The translations under genes and the position numbers were made by a program. A DNA stretch of 64,000 nt from Anaerolineae bacterium (GTDB lineage: Bacteria; Chloroflexota; Anaerolineae; Aggregatilineales; Phototrophicaceae): NCBI GenBank assembly GCA_020849765.1, contig JADLAY010000069.1:362445-426444 (forward strand), in the 5' to 3' direction. Position 1 is the stretch's first letter. Each line of letters starts with the position of its first letter. This document shows, piece after piece, positions 1 through 8,029 of the stretch. Under the pieces are notes generated by a model. It was not told the origin of the DNA. It saw nothing but the letters and a program-made list of their open reading frames with translations, and did no database searches.

Positions 1-771
1 CGAGAGATTCTGGCGGTGATAGTAGATCGTCATCAGCGGCACGACGACGGCGATGAAGACGTTGCGGATCAGCTTGGTCACTGTCGCCGTGTCCAGCGCT
101 TGCGGCGCGTTGAAGATCTGCGAGTAGATCAGGCCGCTCCCGGCCACCTGCGCCGTCTCGTGGATCGAGGTGCCGAGAAAAAGACCGGCGGCCGTATGAT
201 CGGTGCTGAACAACAGGTGCGCCAGATAGGGATAGAGAAGCATCGCCAGCACGCCGAAGACTGTGATGTTGGCGACGGCGTAGGCGACTTCTTCCTCTTT
301 CGCGTCGATAGCGGGCCCGGTGGCGACGATGGCCGTCGCGCCACAGATGCTGGTGCCAACGGCGACCAGTGTGCTCATGCGCGGTGAGAGATGCAGCCGC
401 TCCCCCAGCCAGCGCGTGAAGATCAGCGCGCCGCTGATGCAAACGATGATGACCGGCAGCGCCAGCGATCCCAGACGAAAAACGTCGCTCAGGCTCAGGC
501 GGATGCCGAGCAGGATGATCCCCAGCCGCAGGACGAATTTGAGACTGAACTGAATACCCGGCTTGAAGCTGGCGGGCAGCGCCACGGTATTGCTGACGAG
601 AATGCCGATGATGATCGCCATCATGATGCCGGAGATCGGTGTCCTGCTGAAGCCGAGCAGATTGACGCCGATGATCTCACTCGCCTGGATACCCAGGAAA
701 GCGACCAGTCCCGCCAGCAGGACACCGGGCAGCAGGGTGGGAATGGCGCGTAAGGAGAATGACTTCGGCAT
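1..771 (-). CDS. YeiH/UPF0324 family putative sulfate (anion) exporter, C-terminus outside window
   Basis: This is a multi-pass membrane protein, read leftward and cut by the window edge after 257 codons. Translation from the ATG at 771 begins MPKSFSLRAIPTLLPGVL and continues as alternating hydrophobic segments without a stop. Two family-type motifs are visible: GTSICGATAIVATG and GTSIHETAQVAGSG, both typical of the YeiH/UPF0324 putative sulfate exporter family. The family's substrate is poorly established experimentally; export of sulfate or sulfite is the usual assignment. The gene is divergent from the ROK regulator at 996 and shares a palindrome-bearing intergenic region with it, so joint control with the sugar operon is likely. 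Family assignment is solid, substrate is not. Confidence 0.85.
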   Translation of the reverse strand, partial: MPKSFSLRAIPTLLPGVLLAGLVAFLGIQASEIIGVNLLGFSRTPISGIMMAIIIGILVSNTVALPASFKPGIQFSLKFVLRLGIILLGIRLSLSDVFRLGSLALPVIIVCISGALIFTRWLGERLHLSPRMSTLVAVGTSICGATAIVATGPAIDAKEEEVAYAVANITVFGVLAMLLYPYLAHLLFSTDHTAAGLFLGTSIHETAQVAGSGLIYSQIFNAPQALDTATVTKLIRNVFIAVVVPLMTIYYHRQNLS

Positions 772-821
772 GAAGGTCTCTTTTCCAGGCGATGGGGCCA
801 ATTTGGAATTATTTTAGAAAG

Positions 822-833
822 TTAATTAATTAA
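822..833. promoter_or_regulatory. AT-only 12-bp palindrome upstream of the exporter gene
   Basis: TTAATTAATTAA is a perfect palindrome 50 bases upstream of the leftward exporter start. It shares the TTAAT core with the palindrome at 933-949 and is a candidate second binding site for the ROK regulator. Function is inferred from position only. Confidence 0.4.
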
Positions 834-932
834 AGCGTCTTTCTTGCGGGCTGTCAATGAGCGCCGCCAACCGCTGTATGAATTGCCCAAATCGCTTGCA
901 CACGGCCGCGGATTTCTCTATACTCGAATTAA

Positions 933-949
933 TTAATCAATTTGATTAA
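933..949. promoter_or_regulatory. 17-bp palindromic operator candidate upstream of the ROK regulator
   Basis: The sequence TTAATCAA-T-TTGATTAA is a perfect inverted repeat around a central T. AT-rich palindromes of this kind are bound by ROK/NagC-type repressors. It lies 46 bases upstream of the preferred regulator start (996), in the divergent region shared with the exporter gene, which suggests autoregulation plus control of the neighbours. Confidence 0.55.
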
Positions 950-995
950 AGAATTCAGTGACGAACTTTGTTCAAGAGCCATTTCTGAGGCAGCT

Positions 996-2207
996 ATGAG
1001 GCCCACCGCCGCCGTTGGTATCCACAGCAGTGAAATCAAGCAGCGCAACGTGAGCGCCATCCTGCTCAACCTGCTCCACTATGGTGCTATCTCGCGCGTA
1101 CTGCTGGCTCAGGAAATTGGCGTTTCCACCGCCACCATCACCAACCTCGTCGCCGAACTGGTCGATCAGGGCTTGATCGCAGAAGACAGCCGTGCGCGCG
1201 CCAACGGCACCCCCAATCAAGTCGGGCGCCCGCAGCGCTCGCTGACGCTGATTCCCGATGCGCGCTACAGCGCCGGCATTCATATCGACGTCGGCAAGCT
1301 CCACGTCACCTTTACGGATGTGTGCGGCGAAGTCGTCGCTTGCAAGAGCCTCGATCATCAGGTCGAGATGGATTGGCGGGCCGTCCTCGATCAGGCCTGT
1401 GAGGCGCTGGGAGCGCTGCAAACCACCCACGGGCTTGCTTCCGAGCGCATCGTCGGCGTCGGTGTCGCCGCGTCCGGCCTCGTCGATCCGACGACCGGCA
1501 TCAACGTCGTCGCGCCCAACCTGGATTGGCACAACGTCCCCGTCGGCGATTACATCAGCGCCAGGCTGGGGCTGCCCGTCACCGTCGAGAACAACGCCCG
1601 CGCTATGGCACTCGGCGAGGCGATGTTCGGCAGCGGGCGCGATATCCGCGCGATGGCCTTCATCTATGCGCGCATCGGCGTTGGTGCCGGGCTGGTCGTC
1701 AACGGCCAGATTTACCGGGGCGCGGATGCAGGCGCGGGCGAAATCGGCCACTCGCATCTGATCTTCGATCGTGACGGTTCGCCGCAGATGCGCTCGCTCG
1801 AATCGATCATTTCGCGCCCGGCGCTGCTGGAAAGCGCGCAAAGCATCCTCCGGCAAAAAGGGCCGCTCACGCTCGAAGACGTGATCGACCGGGCGCTGGC
1901 CGGGGACGAAGCCCTGCGCGCGATGCTCGACGAGCGCGCCTTCTATTTCGGCATCGTGCTGGCCAATCTCGTCAATCTGTTCAACCCGGAACTGATCGTG
2001 CTCGGCGGGTTGTTCCTGTCCGAGCGCGGCCTGCTGCTGCCGACCATCGAGAAGACCATGCGCCAGTATGCCTTTGCCACGCTCGGCAAACGCGTGCGTC
2101 TGGAAACAACCGGGCTTGGTAACCAGGTTGGCATGATCGGCGCCGCAGCTCTGGCGCTCGACCGCTTCTTTTACCGTCCACAAAACCAGCTTCTGATGAA
2201 AGGGTAG
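996..2207 (+). CDS. ROK family transcriptional regulator
   Basis: The 403-residue protein has an N-terminal winged helix (from IKQRNVSAILLNLL, recognition helix near VSTATITNLVAEL) and a ROK sugar-kinase-like fold (GVGVAASGLVDP, VENNARAMALGEAMFG, RIGVGAGLVVNG, AGAGEIGH). ROK repressors sense a sugar or sugar derivative. A longer frame opens at TTG 942, but that codon sits inside the palindrome at 933-949; ATG 996 has GAGG just upstream and is preferred. The region after AGAGEIGH lacks the CxCGxxGCxE zinc motif common in ROK proteins (it reads HSHLIFDRDGSPQM), so this member has lost the usual metal site. It precedes the sugar operon by 5 bases and is probably its local regulator. Confidence 0.9.
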   Translation: MRPTAAVGIHSSEIKQRNVSAILLNLLHYGAISRVLLAQEIGVSTATITNLVAELVDQGLIAEDSRARANGTPNQVGRPQRSLTLIPDARYSAGIHIDVGKLHVTFTDVCGEVVACKSLDHQVEMDWRAVLDQACEALGALQTTHGLASERIVGVGVAASGLVDPTTGINVVAPNLDWHNVPVGDYISARLGLPVTVENNARAMALGEAMFGSGRDIRAMAFIYARIGVGAGLVVNGQIYRGADAGAGEIGHSHLIFDRDGSPQMRSLESIISRPALLESAQSILRQKGPLTLEDVIDRALAGDEALRAMLDERAFYFGIVLANLVNLFNPELIVLGGLFLSERGLLLPTIEKTMRQYAFATLGKRVRLETTGLGNQVGMIGAAALALDRFFYRPQNQLLMKG

Positions 2208-2212
2208 CCGCC

Positions 2213-3556
2213 GTGCAATCGCCATCGCCGCGCATCGGCTTTATCGCCATCGCCCGCCCCACCTTCGATGTTCCGCTGGCTCAGGAACTGGCTGCGCAGG
2301 TGTTTGCTGCCCTATCCGCCGAGGGCTACCAGTTGATCGGCGATGCTGAACTGGTGATGGATGCCGAAGCGGCGGCCAGGAGCATCGACCGCCTGCACAA
2401 TGAGACACCGGTCGGCGTCATTGCGCTGCAAGCCTCCTTCGCCGATAGCACCATGATTGTCGAGTTGGCGCGCCGCGTGCACGCTCCGCTGCTGCTGTGG
2501 GCGCTGCCGGAAGCGCGCGCAGGCGGCAGACTGCGCCTCAACTCGTTCTGCGGCATCAATCTGGCCGCGCACGGCCTGCGTCGCGCCGGGCTGCGCTACG
2601 AATATGTCTACGGCGCGCCCGACGACGTTCGCAGCCTGGAGTCGGTGCGCTCGTTCGTCAAAGCCGCCGCCATCCGGCGCAAACTGCGCGGCGCGCGGGT
2701 TGGGCGCATCGGCGAAAATCCGGCGGGCTTCGATACCTGCCGCGTTAACCGGCCGGCGCTGCGCGAGCGCCTGGGCGTCGAAGTCGAGCAGATCGAACTG
2801 GCGGATGTCTTCGCCCACGTCCGCAACGGTGCGCAGGAAAAGGTCGCCGCCGTCGCCGAACGGGTGCGGACGCAGATCGTCGGCATGGACGATATGGATG
2901 CAGATGCGACGGCGGGCACGCTCGGCACCTACGTGACCATGCGCGAGCTGATCGAGACCCAGCATCTGGATGGCCTGGCGGTGCGCTGCTGGCCGGAGTT
3001 CTTCACCGAACTCGGCTGCGCCGCTTGCGGTGCCATGTCGATGACGAGTGAAGACATGATCCCGTGCAGTTGCGAGGTCGACGTCAACGGGACGATCACG
3101 CAGATCATCCTGCAGGGATGCAGCGGCGAGCCCGCCTTCGGCAGCGATCTGGTCGCGTTCGACGCCGACGAGGATGTTGCTGTGCTCTGGCACTGTGGCC
3201 TGGCGCCGCTGTCGATGGCCGATCCGTCCGTGCAGCCGGAGGCGACCATCCATTCGAATCGCAAGCTGCCCTTGCTGATGCAGTTCCCGCTTAAGCCGGG
3301 GCGCATCAGCCTGGCGCGCCTGAGCGAGGCGACCGGCGAATTCCGGCTCGTGATCGCGTCCGGCGAGATGCTGCAAGCACCGCCCGCCTTCACTGGCACG
3401 ACCGGCACACTCCGCTTTGACAGCGGTGCGGGCCAGGTCATGGATACGCTCATGCGCGAAGGTCTGGAGCATCATCTTTCAATTACTTACGGCGATCATG
3501 TTGAGGCTCTGGAAATGCTCGCGCGAATGTTGGAAATACCCATTTTGCGTCTCTGA
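2213..3556 (+). CDS. L-fucose/L-arabinose isomerase-like protein
   Basis: The protein has 447 residues from GTG 2213, five bases after the regulator stop. Its layout matches the L-fucose isomerase-related family (COG2407 type): an N-terminal alpha/beta region (RIGFIAIARPTFDVPLAQEL), and a C-terminal half with AVRCWPEF, a cysteine-rich stretch CAACGAMSMTSEDMIPCSCE and WHCGLAPLSM. Such proteins interconvert aldoses and ketoses with a divalent metal, but many members have no known substrate. Next to an ABC importer and a transaldolase, an aldose-ketose isomerase step fits. Sulfoquinovose isomerase of the sulfo-transaldolase pathway is one possibility; a pentose or deoxyhexose isomerase is another. 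Confidence 0.75.
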   Translation: MQSPSPRIGFIAIARPTFDVPLAQELAAQVFAALSAEGYQLIGDAELVMDAEAAARSIDRLHNETPVGVIALQASFADSTMIVELARRVHAPLLLWALPEARAGGRLRLNSFCGINLAAHGLRRAGLRYEYVYGAPDDVRSLESVRSFVKAAAIRRKLRGARVGRIGENPAGFDTCRVNRPALRERLGVEVEQIELADVFAHVRNGAQEKVAAVAERVRTQIVGMDDMDADATAGTLGTYVTMRELIETQHLDGLAVRCWPEFFTELGCAACGAMSMTSEDMIPCSCEVDVNGTITQIILQGCSGEPAFGSDLVAFDADEDVAVLWHCGLAPLSMADPSVQPEATIHSNRKLPLLMQFPLKPGRISLARLSEATGEFRLVIASGEMLQAPPAFTGTTGTLRFDSGAGQVMDTLMREGLEHHLSITYGDHVEALEMLARMLEIPILRL

Positions 3557-3677
3557 CCACCACGGCATAGACGCTGGGAACCCGTCTTTTTCTGAAAGGC
3601 TCGAAAGGAGTGCTGACAAACGAAGAACAATCATGCCCGTGAACGACGTGGATGAGCCAAAGATAAGGAGTTCGACG

Positions 3678-4973
3678 ATGACTAAACGCTTTTTGACTTT
3701 TGTTGCTGTTCTCGCCCTGCTCGCGCTGACCACGATCGCGGTTTCCGCACAGGACCCGGTTGAAATTCGTTTTATGTGGTACAGCGACGGCGTAGAAGGC
3801 GACGTCATGCGCGATCTGCTCGATCGCTTCGAGGCCGATAATCCCGGCATCACCGTCACCCTGGATGTGGTCCCCTACGCCACCGTGCGCGATAACCTGC
3901 CCACTCTGGCACAGGCCGGTGAAGCCCCCGACATGGCGCGCATCACGAACTTTGGCGGCATGCGCGGTCTTTATCTTGACTTGCGTCCTCTGATGTCCGA
4001 CCCGTCGCTGCTGGAAGATAACTTCGCCGGTGCCGTGCTGGAAGCCTTCCGCCTGCCCGACGACACCGAAGGTCTCTACGGCTTCCCGGACAGCCTGTCG
4101 GTCACTGCGCCCTACATCAACCGCACGCTCTTCGAGCAGGCCGGTGTGGACGTGCCCAGTGATTCGATGGACGAGGTTTCGTGGGCTGAATGGACGGATG
4201 CGCTCAAGCAGGTGGCCGAGGCGACCGGCACGCCCTACGCCGTGGCCATCGACAACAAGGGCCACCGCTTTGCTGGCCCCGCGATGAGCATGGGCGCCAA
4301 CTTCTTCGACGCCGATGGCAATTTCGCCTTGGCGAATGACGAGGGCTTCCGCGCCTTCGCCGAAATCGTCAAGGGCTGGCACGATGAGAGCTTGATCCCG
4401 CGCGAAGTGTGGTTGGGTTCCGGCGGCCAGTACACTGCAGCCAACGAGTTCTTCGAGAGCGGCCAGGTCGTCATGTACTTCAGCGGTAGCTGGCAGATCG
4501 GGCGCTTCGACAGCGTGATCGGCGACGCGTTCGATTGGGCCGTCGTGCCGAACCCGACCGGCCCTGGCGGCAGCACCGGTGTGGCTGGTGGCGCGGGCAT
4601 CGTCGCCTTCGCCCAGACTGAGCACCCCGCAGAAGTCGCCAAGGTCATGGAATACATGCTGCAGCCGGAAGTTTACAAGGAATACGTCGAGCGCTCGCTG
4701 TTCATCCCCGCGGACAAAGCGGTGATCGACCTGGGCGTGGAATACACGGCGGAAAACCCGCTGGTGAATGCGGCGCTGGCACAGTTCGCGGTCGAGGCGG
4801 GCAAGCTTCAGGATCAGGCCATTCGCCTGAATCTGCATCCGTTTGCCTTCGCTTACTACGATGCGTCGAACACGCGCCTGGCGCAGTACTTCGCTGGTGA
4901 GCTGACCCTGGATGAAGCGATGACACGGTTACAGGAAGATATCGACGCAGCAGTTGCCAACGCTGGCAGCTAA
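3678..4973 (+). CDS. ABC transporter sugar-binding protein (extracellular solute-binding family 1)
   Basis: The protein has 431 residues. The start at 3678 is set by AAGGAG at 3665-3670 and a clean signal peptide (MTKRFLTFVAVLALLALTT, cleavage near VSAQ). No lipobox cysteine is visible, so membrane anchoring is unclear. The mature part is a typical MalE-like receptor: VEIRFMWYSDG, LLDRFEADNPGITV, GEAPDMARI, and C-terminal NLHPFAFAYYDAS. It delivers a sugar or glycoside to the two permeases that follow. No ATPase gene lies in the locus; a shared MsiK/UgpC-type ATPase encoded elsewhere is usual for such systems. Confidence 0.93.
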   Translation: MTKRFLTFVAVLALLALTTIAVSAQDPVEIRFMWYSDGVEGDVMRDLLDRFEADNPGITVTLDVVPYATVRDNLPTLAQAGEAPDMARITNFGGMRGLYLDLRPLMSDPSLLEDNFAGAVLEAFRLPDDTEGLYGFPDSLSVTAPYINRTLFEQAGVDVPSDSMDEVSWAEWTDALKQVAEATGTPYAVAIDNKGHRFAGPAMSMGANFFDADGNFALANDEGFRAFAEIVKGWHDESLIPREVWLGSGGQYTAANEFFESGQVVMYFSGSWQIGRFDSVIGDAFDWAVVPNPTGPGGSTGVAGGAGIVAFAQTEHPAEVAKVMEYMLQPEVYKEYVERSLFIPADKAVIDLGVEYTAENPLVNAALAQFAVEAGKLQDQAIRLNLHPFAFAYYDASNTRLAQYFAGELTLDEAMTRLQEDIDAAVANAGS

Positions 4974-5004
4974 GGCGATCGATCCATCCTGATGGGCTAT
5001 GGGT

Positions 5005-5029
5005 GGGGACGCGCATCAATGGCGTCCCC
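5005..5029 (+). promoter_or_regulatory. Intergenic hairpin between binding protein and permease genes
   Basis: GGGGACGC (5005-5012) and GCGTCCCC (5022-5029) form a perfect 8-bp stem with a 9-base loop; there is no T-run. Hairpins between binding protein and permease genes commonly protect the upstream mRNA and lower read-through. The hairpin also argues against starting the permease at GTG 5003. Confidence 0.55.
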
Positions 5030-5083
5030 TACCTCCAGCATCTGAGCTATCCCCACAGGACGCGTAGCCTGGAAAGCAGACTC

Positions 5084-6127
5084 ATGTCGAGCGCAACCGT
5101 TCCTCACACCCATCACGTCTCGGTTTGGCGAAGAGTCCAGAAGCAGTTGGGCGCTGCGTTCAACGCCGTTCTGAATTTCTTTATCGACCTGATGGATTAC
5201 ATCATGCACCCGCTGCAGCGATTGGTCGGCATTCGCGGCATGGGGTACGTCTTCGTGCTGCCAAACCTGTTGATCTTCGGCGTCTTCATCCTCTTGCCGA
5301 TGATCACGAACTTTTTCTATACCTTTACCGGCGGGGCCAATCTTTTTCTTGACCAGCGGCCTTACGTGGGCGCACAAAATCTGGAACGCTTATTTGATTG
5401 CCAGAATTTCCTGGCGCCCAACACCTGTCGCGAAGACCTGTTCGCGCGCGCCGTCACCAATACGGCGCTGTTTGTCATCACCCAGGTCGCCTTGATGATC
5501 GGCATTTCGCTGCTGACGGCGCTCGTACTCAATCGCAAAATTATTGCGCGCGGGTTCTTCCGCAGCGTTTATTTCTACCCGGTGCTCTTGTCGCCAATCG
5601 TCGTCGGGTTGATCTGGAAATGGATTTTGCAGGAAAACGGCCTGCTGAACGCGCTGTTGGTCGCTTTCGGCGGCGATAAGGTCGGCTTCCTGACCGATGC
5701 CAACTGGGCGCGCTTCTGGGTCGTCATGATCAGCGTCTGGTCCCTGATGGGCTTCTATACGTTGATTCTGCTGGCCGGGCTGCAATCGATCCCGAGCGAC
5801 CTCTATGAAGCGGCGGACATCGACGGCGCCAATGTCTTCCAATCCTTTCGCTCGATCACGCTGCCGTTGCTGATGCCGACGATGCTCGTGGTGCTGATCT
5901 TGTCTCTGATCCGCGCCGTACAGGTCTTTGACGTCGTCTTCGCGTTTACGGGAGGAGGCCCAGGCTCGGCGACGATCTACATCGTCCAGTACATCTACAA
6001 CAACGGGTTTGCCAGCGCGACCAAGGAGTATGGGTTGGCGTCGGCAGCTTCACTCGTCATGGCCGGATCGTTGATCGTGCTGACGCTGGCGCAACTGCGT
6101 CTGCGTGGCACGAATAACGTCACTTGA
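5084..6127 (+). CDS. ABC sugar transporter permease (MalF type)
   Basis: Inner-membrane permease of 347 residues from ATG 5084, preceded by GGAAAG. An in-frame GTG at 5003 falls in an intergenic hairpin and is less likely. Transmembrane segments include GYVFVLPNLLIFGVFILL and LVVLILSLIRAVQVFDVVF. The EAA loop that docks the ATPase is visible as YEAADIDGANVFQSFRSITL. It pairs with the next gene to form the channel for the sugar bound by the receptor encoded at 3678. Confidence 0.93.
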   Translation: MSSATVPHTHHVSVWRRVQKQLGAAFNAVLNFFIDLMDYIMHPLQRLVGIRGMGYVFVLPNLLIFGVFILLPMITNFFYTFTGGANLFLDQRPYVGAQNLERLFDCQNFLAPNTCREDLFARAVTNTALFVITQVALMIGISLLTALVLNRKIIARGFFRSVYFYPVLLSPIVVGLIWKWILQENGLLNALLVAFGGDKVGFLTDANWARFWVVMISVWSLMGFYTLILLAGLQSIPSDLYEAADIDGANVFQSFRSITLPLLMPTMLVVLILSLIRAVQVFDVVFAFTGGGPGSATIYIVQYIYNNGFASATKEYGLASAASLVMAGSLIVLTLAQLRLRGTNNVT

Positions 6128-6144
6128 GACAGGAAGGAACCGCG

Positions 6145-7227
6145 GTGACGACACAAACCGCAGCCGGCGCTGGGCGAACCGGCGTCGTCGGTTACCTGAC
6201 GCGCACCAAGAAGCGCGGGCGCATCGGAACCGCCGATGTCCTGACGTATATCTATCTGCTGGTTGGCATCGTCCTGATGTTTGGCCCGGTGATCTGGATC
6301 TTGATGTCGTCATTCAAGACGCCCGCCGAGGTGACGAAATTTCCACCGCGCTTCCTGCCCTACCAGCAAGAGACGGCGGTGGTCGAAGGCTACGACGAGC
6401 CGCTGCCGCTGTTCGACGTCACGCTGGAAGACGGCAGCGTCGCCCGGCTGGCCCAGGTGCGCCGCGTTGGCCTGGAAGCGCAGATGATCGACCCGGCCAG
6501 CCCGGAAGAGATCATTCGCGTCAACATCAATGCGCGCCAGCCAGTCGAGGAAGTCAAGTTCAGTCTCGACAACTACACTGAAGGCATGGAGAGTTTCAAT
6601 TTCTGGCGCTACTTCCTCAACAGTGTGGTCGTCACCTTCGTCGCGACGATACTGACCCTGCTGGTCAACAGCATGGCGGCCTTTTCGCTGAGCAAGTATG
6701 AGTATCGCGGGCGCAACGCCATCTTCCTGATCATCCTGAGCACGCTGATGGTGCCGCTGTCGGTCATCCTGGTGCCCGCCTTCCTGCTCATCACGCAGAT
6801 TGGCTGGAACAACAATCTGCTCGGCGTGATCGTGCCGGGCGCGGCGACGCCGACCGGCGTCTTCCTGCTGCGCCAGTACATGCTGACGATCCCGGACGAG
6901 TTGATCGACTCCGCACGCATCGACGGCGCGAGCGAGTGGCGCATCTACTTGCAGATCGTGCTGCCGCTGGCGCGCCCGGCTCTGGCTGTGCTGGCGATCT
7001 TCTCGGTCATGTGGCGCTGGAATGACTTCCTGTGGCCGAAAATCGTGCTCACGCAGAACCAGGTGTTCACCTTGCAGGTGGGACTGGAGGCGTTCCAGGG
7101 CGATTTACAGGTGCAGTGGAATTTGATCCTGGCGATGACGGTGCTGACGCTGCTGCCGATCACGTTCGTGTTCGGCATTCTGCAGAAGTACATCACGACC
7201 GGCATCGCGACGACCGGCATGAAATAA
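6145..7227 (+). CDS. ABC sugar transporter permease (MalG type)
   Basis: The protein has 360 residues. GTG 6145 is chosen because AGGAAGGA lies 7 bases upstream; the frame opens at TTG 6124, overlapping the previous stop. The EAA loop appears as IDSARIDGASEWRIYLQIVL. Between the first and second membrane spans is an unusually long extracytoplasmic segment of about 80 residues (from KFPPRFLPYQQETAVVEG to NYTEGMESFNFWRYF). Similar loops occur in MalG-like permeases of Chloroflexota and some other monoderms. It completes the ABC channel. Confidence 0.93.
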   Translation: MTTQTAAGAGRTGVVGYLTRTKKRGRIGTADVLTYIYLLVGIVLMFGPVIWILMSSFKTPAEVTKFPPRFLPYQQETAVVEGYDEPLPLFDVTLEDGSVARLAQVRRVGLEAQMIDPASPEEIIRVNINARQPVEEVKFSLDNYTEGMESFNFWRYFLNSVVVTFVATILTLLVNSMAAFSLSKYEYRGRNAIFLIILSTLMVPLSVILVPAFLLITQIGWNNNLLGVIVPGAATPTGVFLLRQYMLTIPDELIDSARIDGASEWRIYLQIVLPLARPALAVLAIFSVMWRWNDFLWPKIVLTQNQVFTLQVGLEAFQGDLQVQWNLILAMTVLTLLPITFVFGILQKYITTGIATTGMK

Positions 7228-7291
7228 TGCTTAATCGGGAGCGGGCGCACGAGCGGCGCGCGTTCATGTGACTGATGGAAGGAGTTTGGGT

Positions 7292-7957
7292 GTGAAGTTT
7301 TTTCTCGACAGCGCGCTCGTCGACGAGATTCGCCACGCGCTGACCATGTGGGACATCGACGGGGTGACGACTAACCCGCGCCACGTCCAGGCATCTGGCA
7401 AGCCATTTCTCGCCGTGATCCAGGAAATCGGCAGCATGTTCGAAGGCACGGATAAAACGGTCTCCGTGCAGACTAACCCTGCCAGCCATGGTGATTACCA
7501 GGCCATCGTCGAGGAAGCGCGCCGTCTGGCCAAGCTATCGCCGACGTTCGTCATCAAGATGCCGTCGACCGAGCACGGCTTCAAGGCCTGCCGCGTTCTC
7601 AGCGACGAGGGCATTCGCTGCAACCTGACGTTGTGTTTTTCGGCGGCGCAGGGGCTGCAAGCCATGCGTATGGGTGCGTATTATGTGTCGCCGTTCATCG
7701 GCTGGAAAGAAGGCAACGGGGAAGAAGTCCAGTCGTTTATCGAAGATCTCGTCGCTATTCGGGACAACTACAATTTTGGCACCGAGGTGCTGGTCGCGGC
7801 GGTGCGCAATGGCCGTCAGATCGCCGATGCGGCTGTCAGCGGCGCGGATATCGTCACGGCGGGCTTTTCCGTGTTCGAAGAGGCGTTCAAGCATCCCTAC
7901 ACCGATATGGGCATTGGCAAGTTCCAGGAGTTCTGGGACGAAACACCTTACGAATAG
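7292..7957 (+). CDS. Transaldolase / fructose-6-phosphate aldolase-like protein
   Basis: Small class I aldolase of 221 residues. GTG 7292 follows GGAAGGAG at 7277-7284; an in-frame GTG at 7268 lacks a ribosome site. Family landmarks: KFFLDSALVDEI with the conserved Asp, GVTTNPRHV, the Schiff-base lysine K89 in TFVIKMP, CNLTLCFSAAQG and YVSPFIGWKEGNG. In FSA/TalC enzymes the last motif is normally SPFxGR, whose arginine contacts the substrate phosphate; here it is tryptophan. The protein is therefore a poor candidate for an ordinary phosphosugar enzyme. Placed between an importer and a glycosidase, cleavage or glycerone transfer on a non-phosphorylated or sulfonated ketose is plausible. Confidence 0.85.
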   Translation: MKFFLDSALVDEIRHALTMWDIDGVTTNPRHVQASGKPFLAVIQEIGSMFEGTDKTVSVQTNPASHGDYQAIVEEARRLAKLSPTFVIKMPSTEHGFKACRVLSDEGIRCNLTLCFSAAQGLQAMRMGAYYVSPFIGWKEGNGEEVQSFIEDLVAIRDNYNFGTEVLVAAVRNGRQIADAAVSGADIVTAGFSVFEEAFKHPYTDMGIGKFQEFWDETPYE

Positions 7958-8029
7958 CCGCGAGCTTTTGCGTCTGCCGTCATCGTTCGACCTGTACAGG
8001 TTTTATTGAAAGGCGTAGTCTGAGCGTCT

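Noticed and set aside
16..753. Plus-strand frames in the first 750 bases
   Set aside because: The minus strand encodes a continuous YeiH-family protein with family motifs; the plus frames are its shadows.
942..995. TTG start at 942 for the ROK regulator
   Set aside because: The codon lies in the operator-like palindrome and the extra residues do not resemble ROK proteins; ATG 996 has a ribosome site.
3417..3677. Upstream extension of the binding protein frame
   Set aside because: It overlaps the isomerase gene; the signal peptide and AAGGAG fix the start at 3678.
5003..5083. GTG start at 5003 for the first permease
   Set aside because: It would place the start at an intergenic hairpin; ATG 5084 is preceded by GGAAAG and the extra residues look non-coding.
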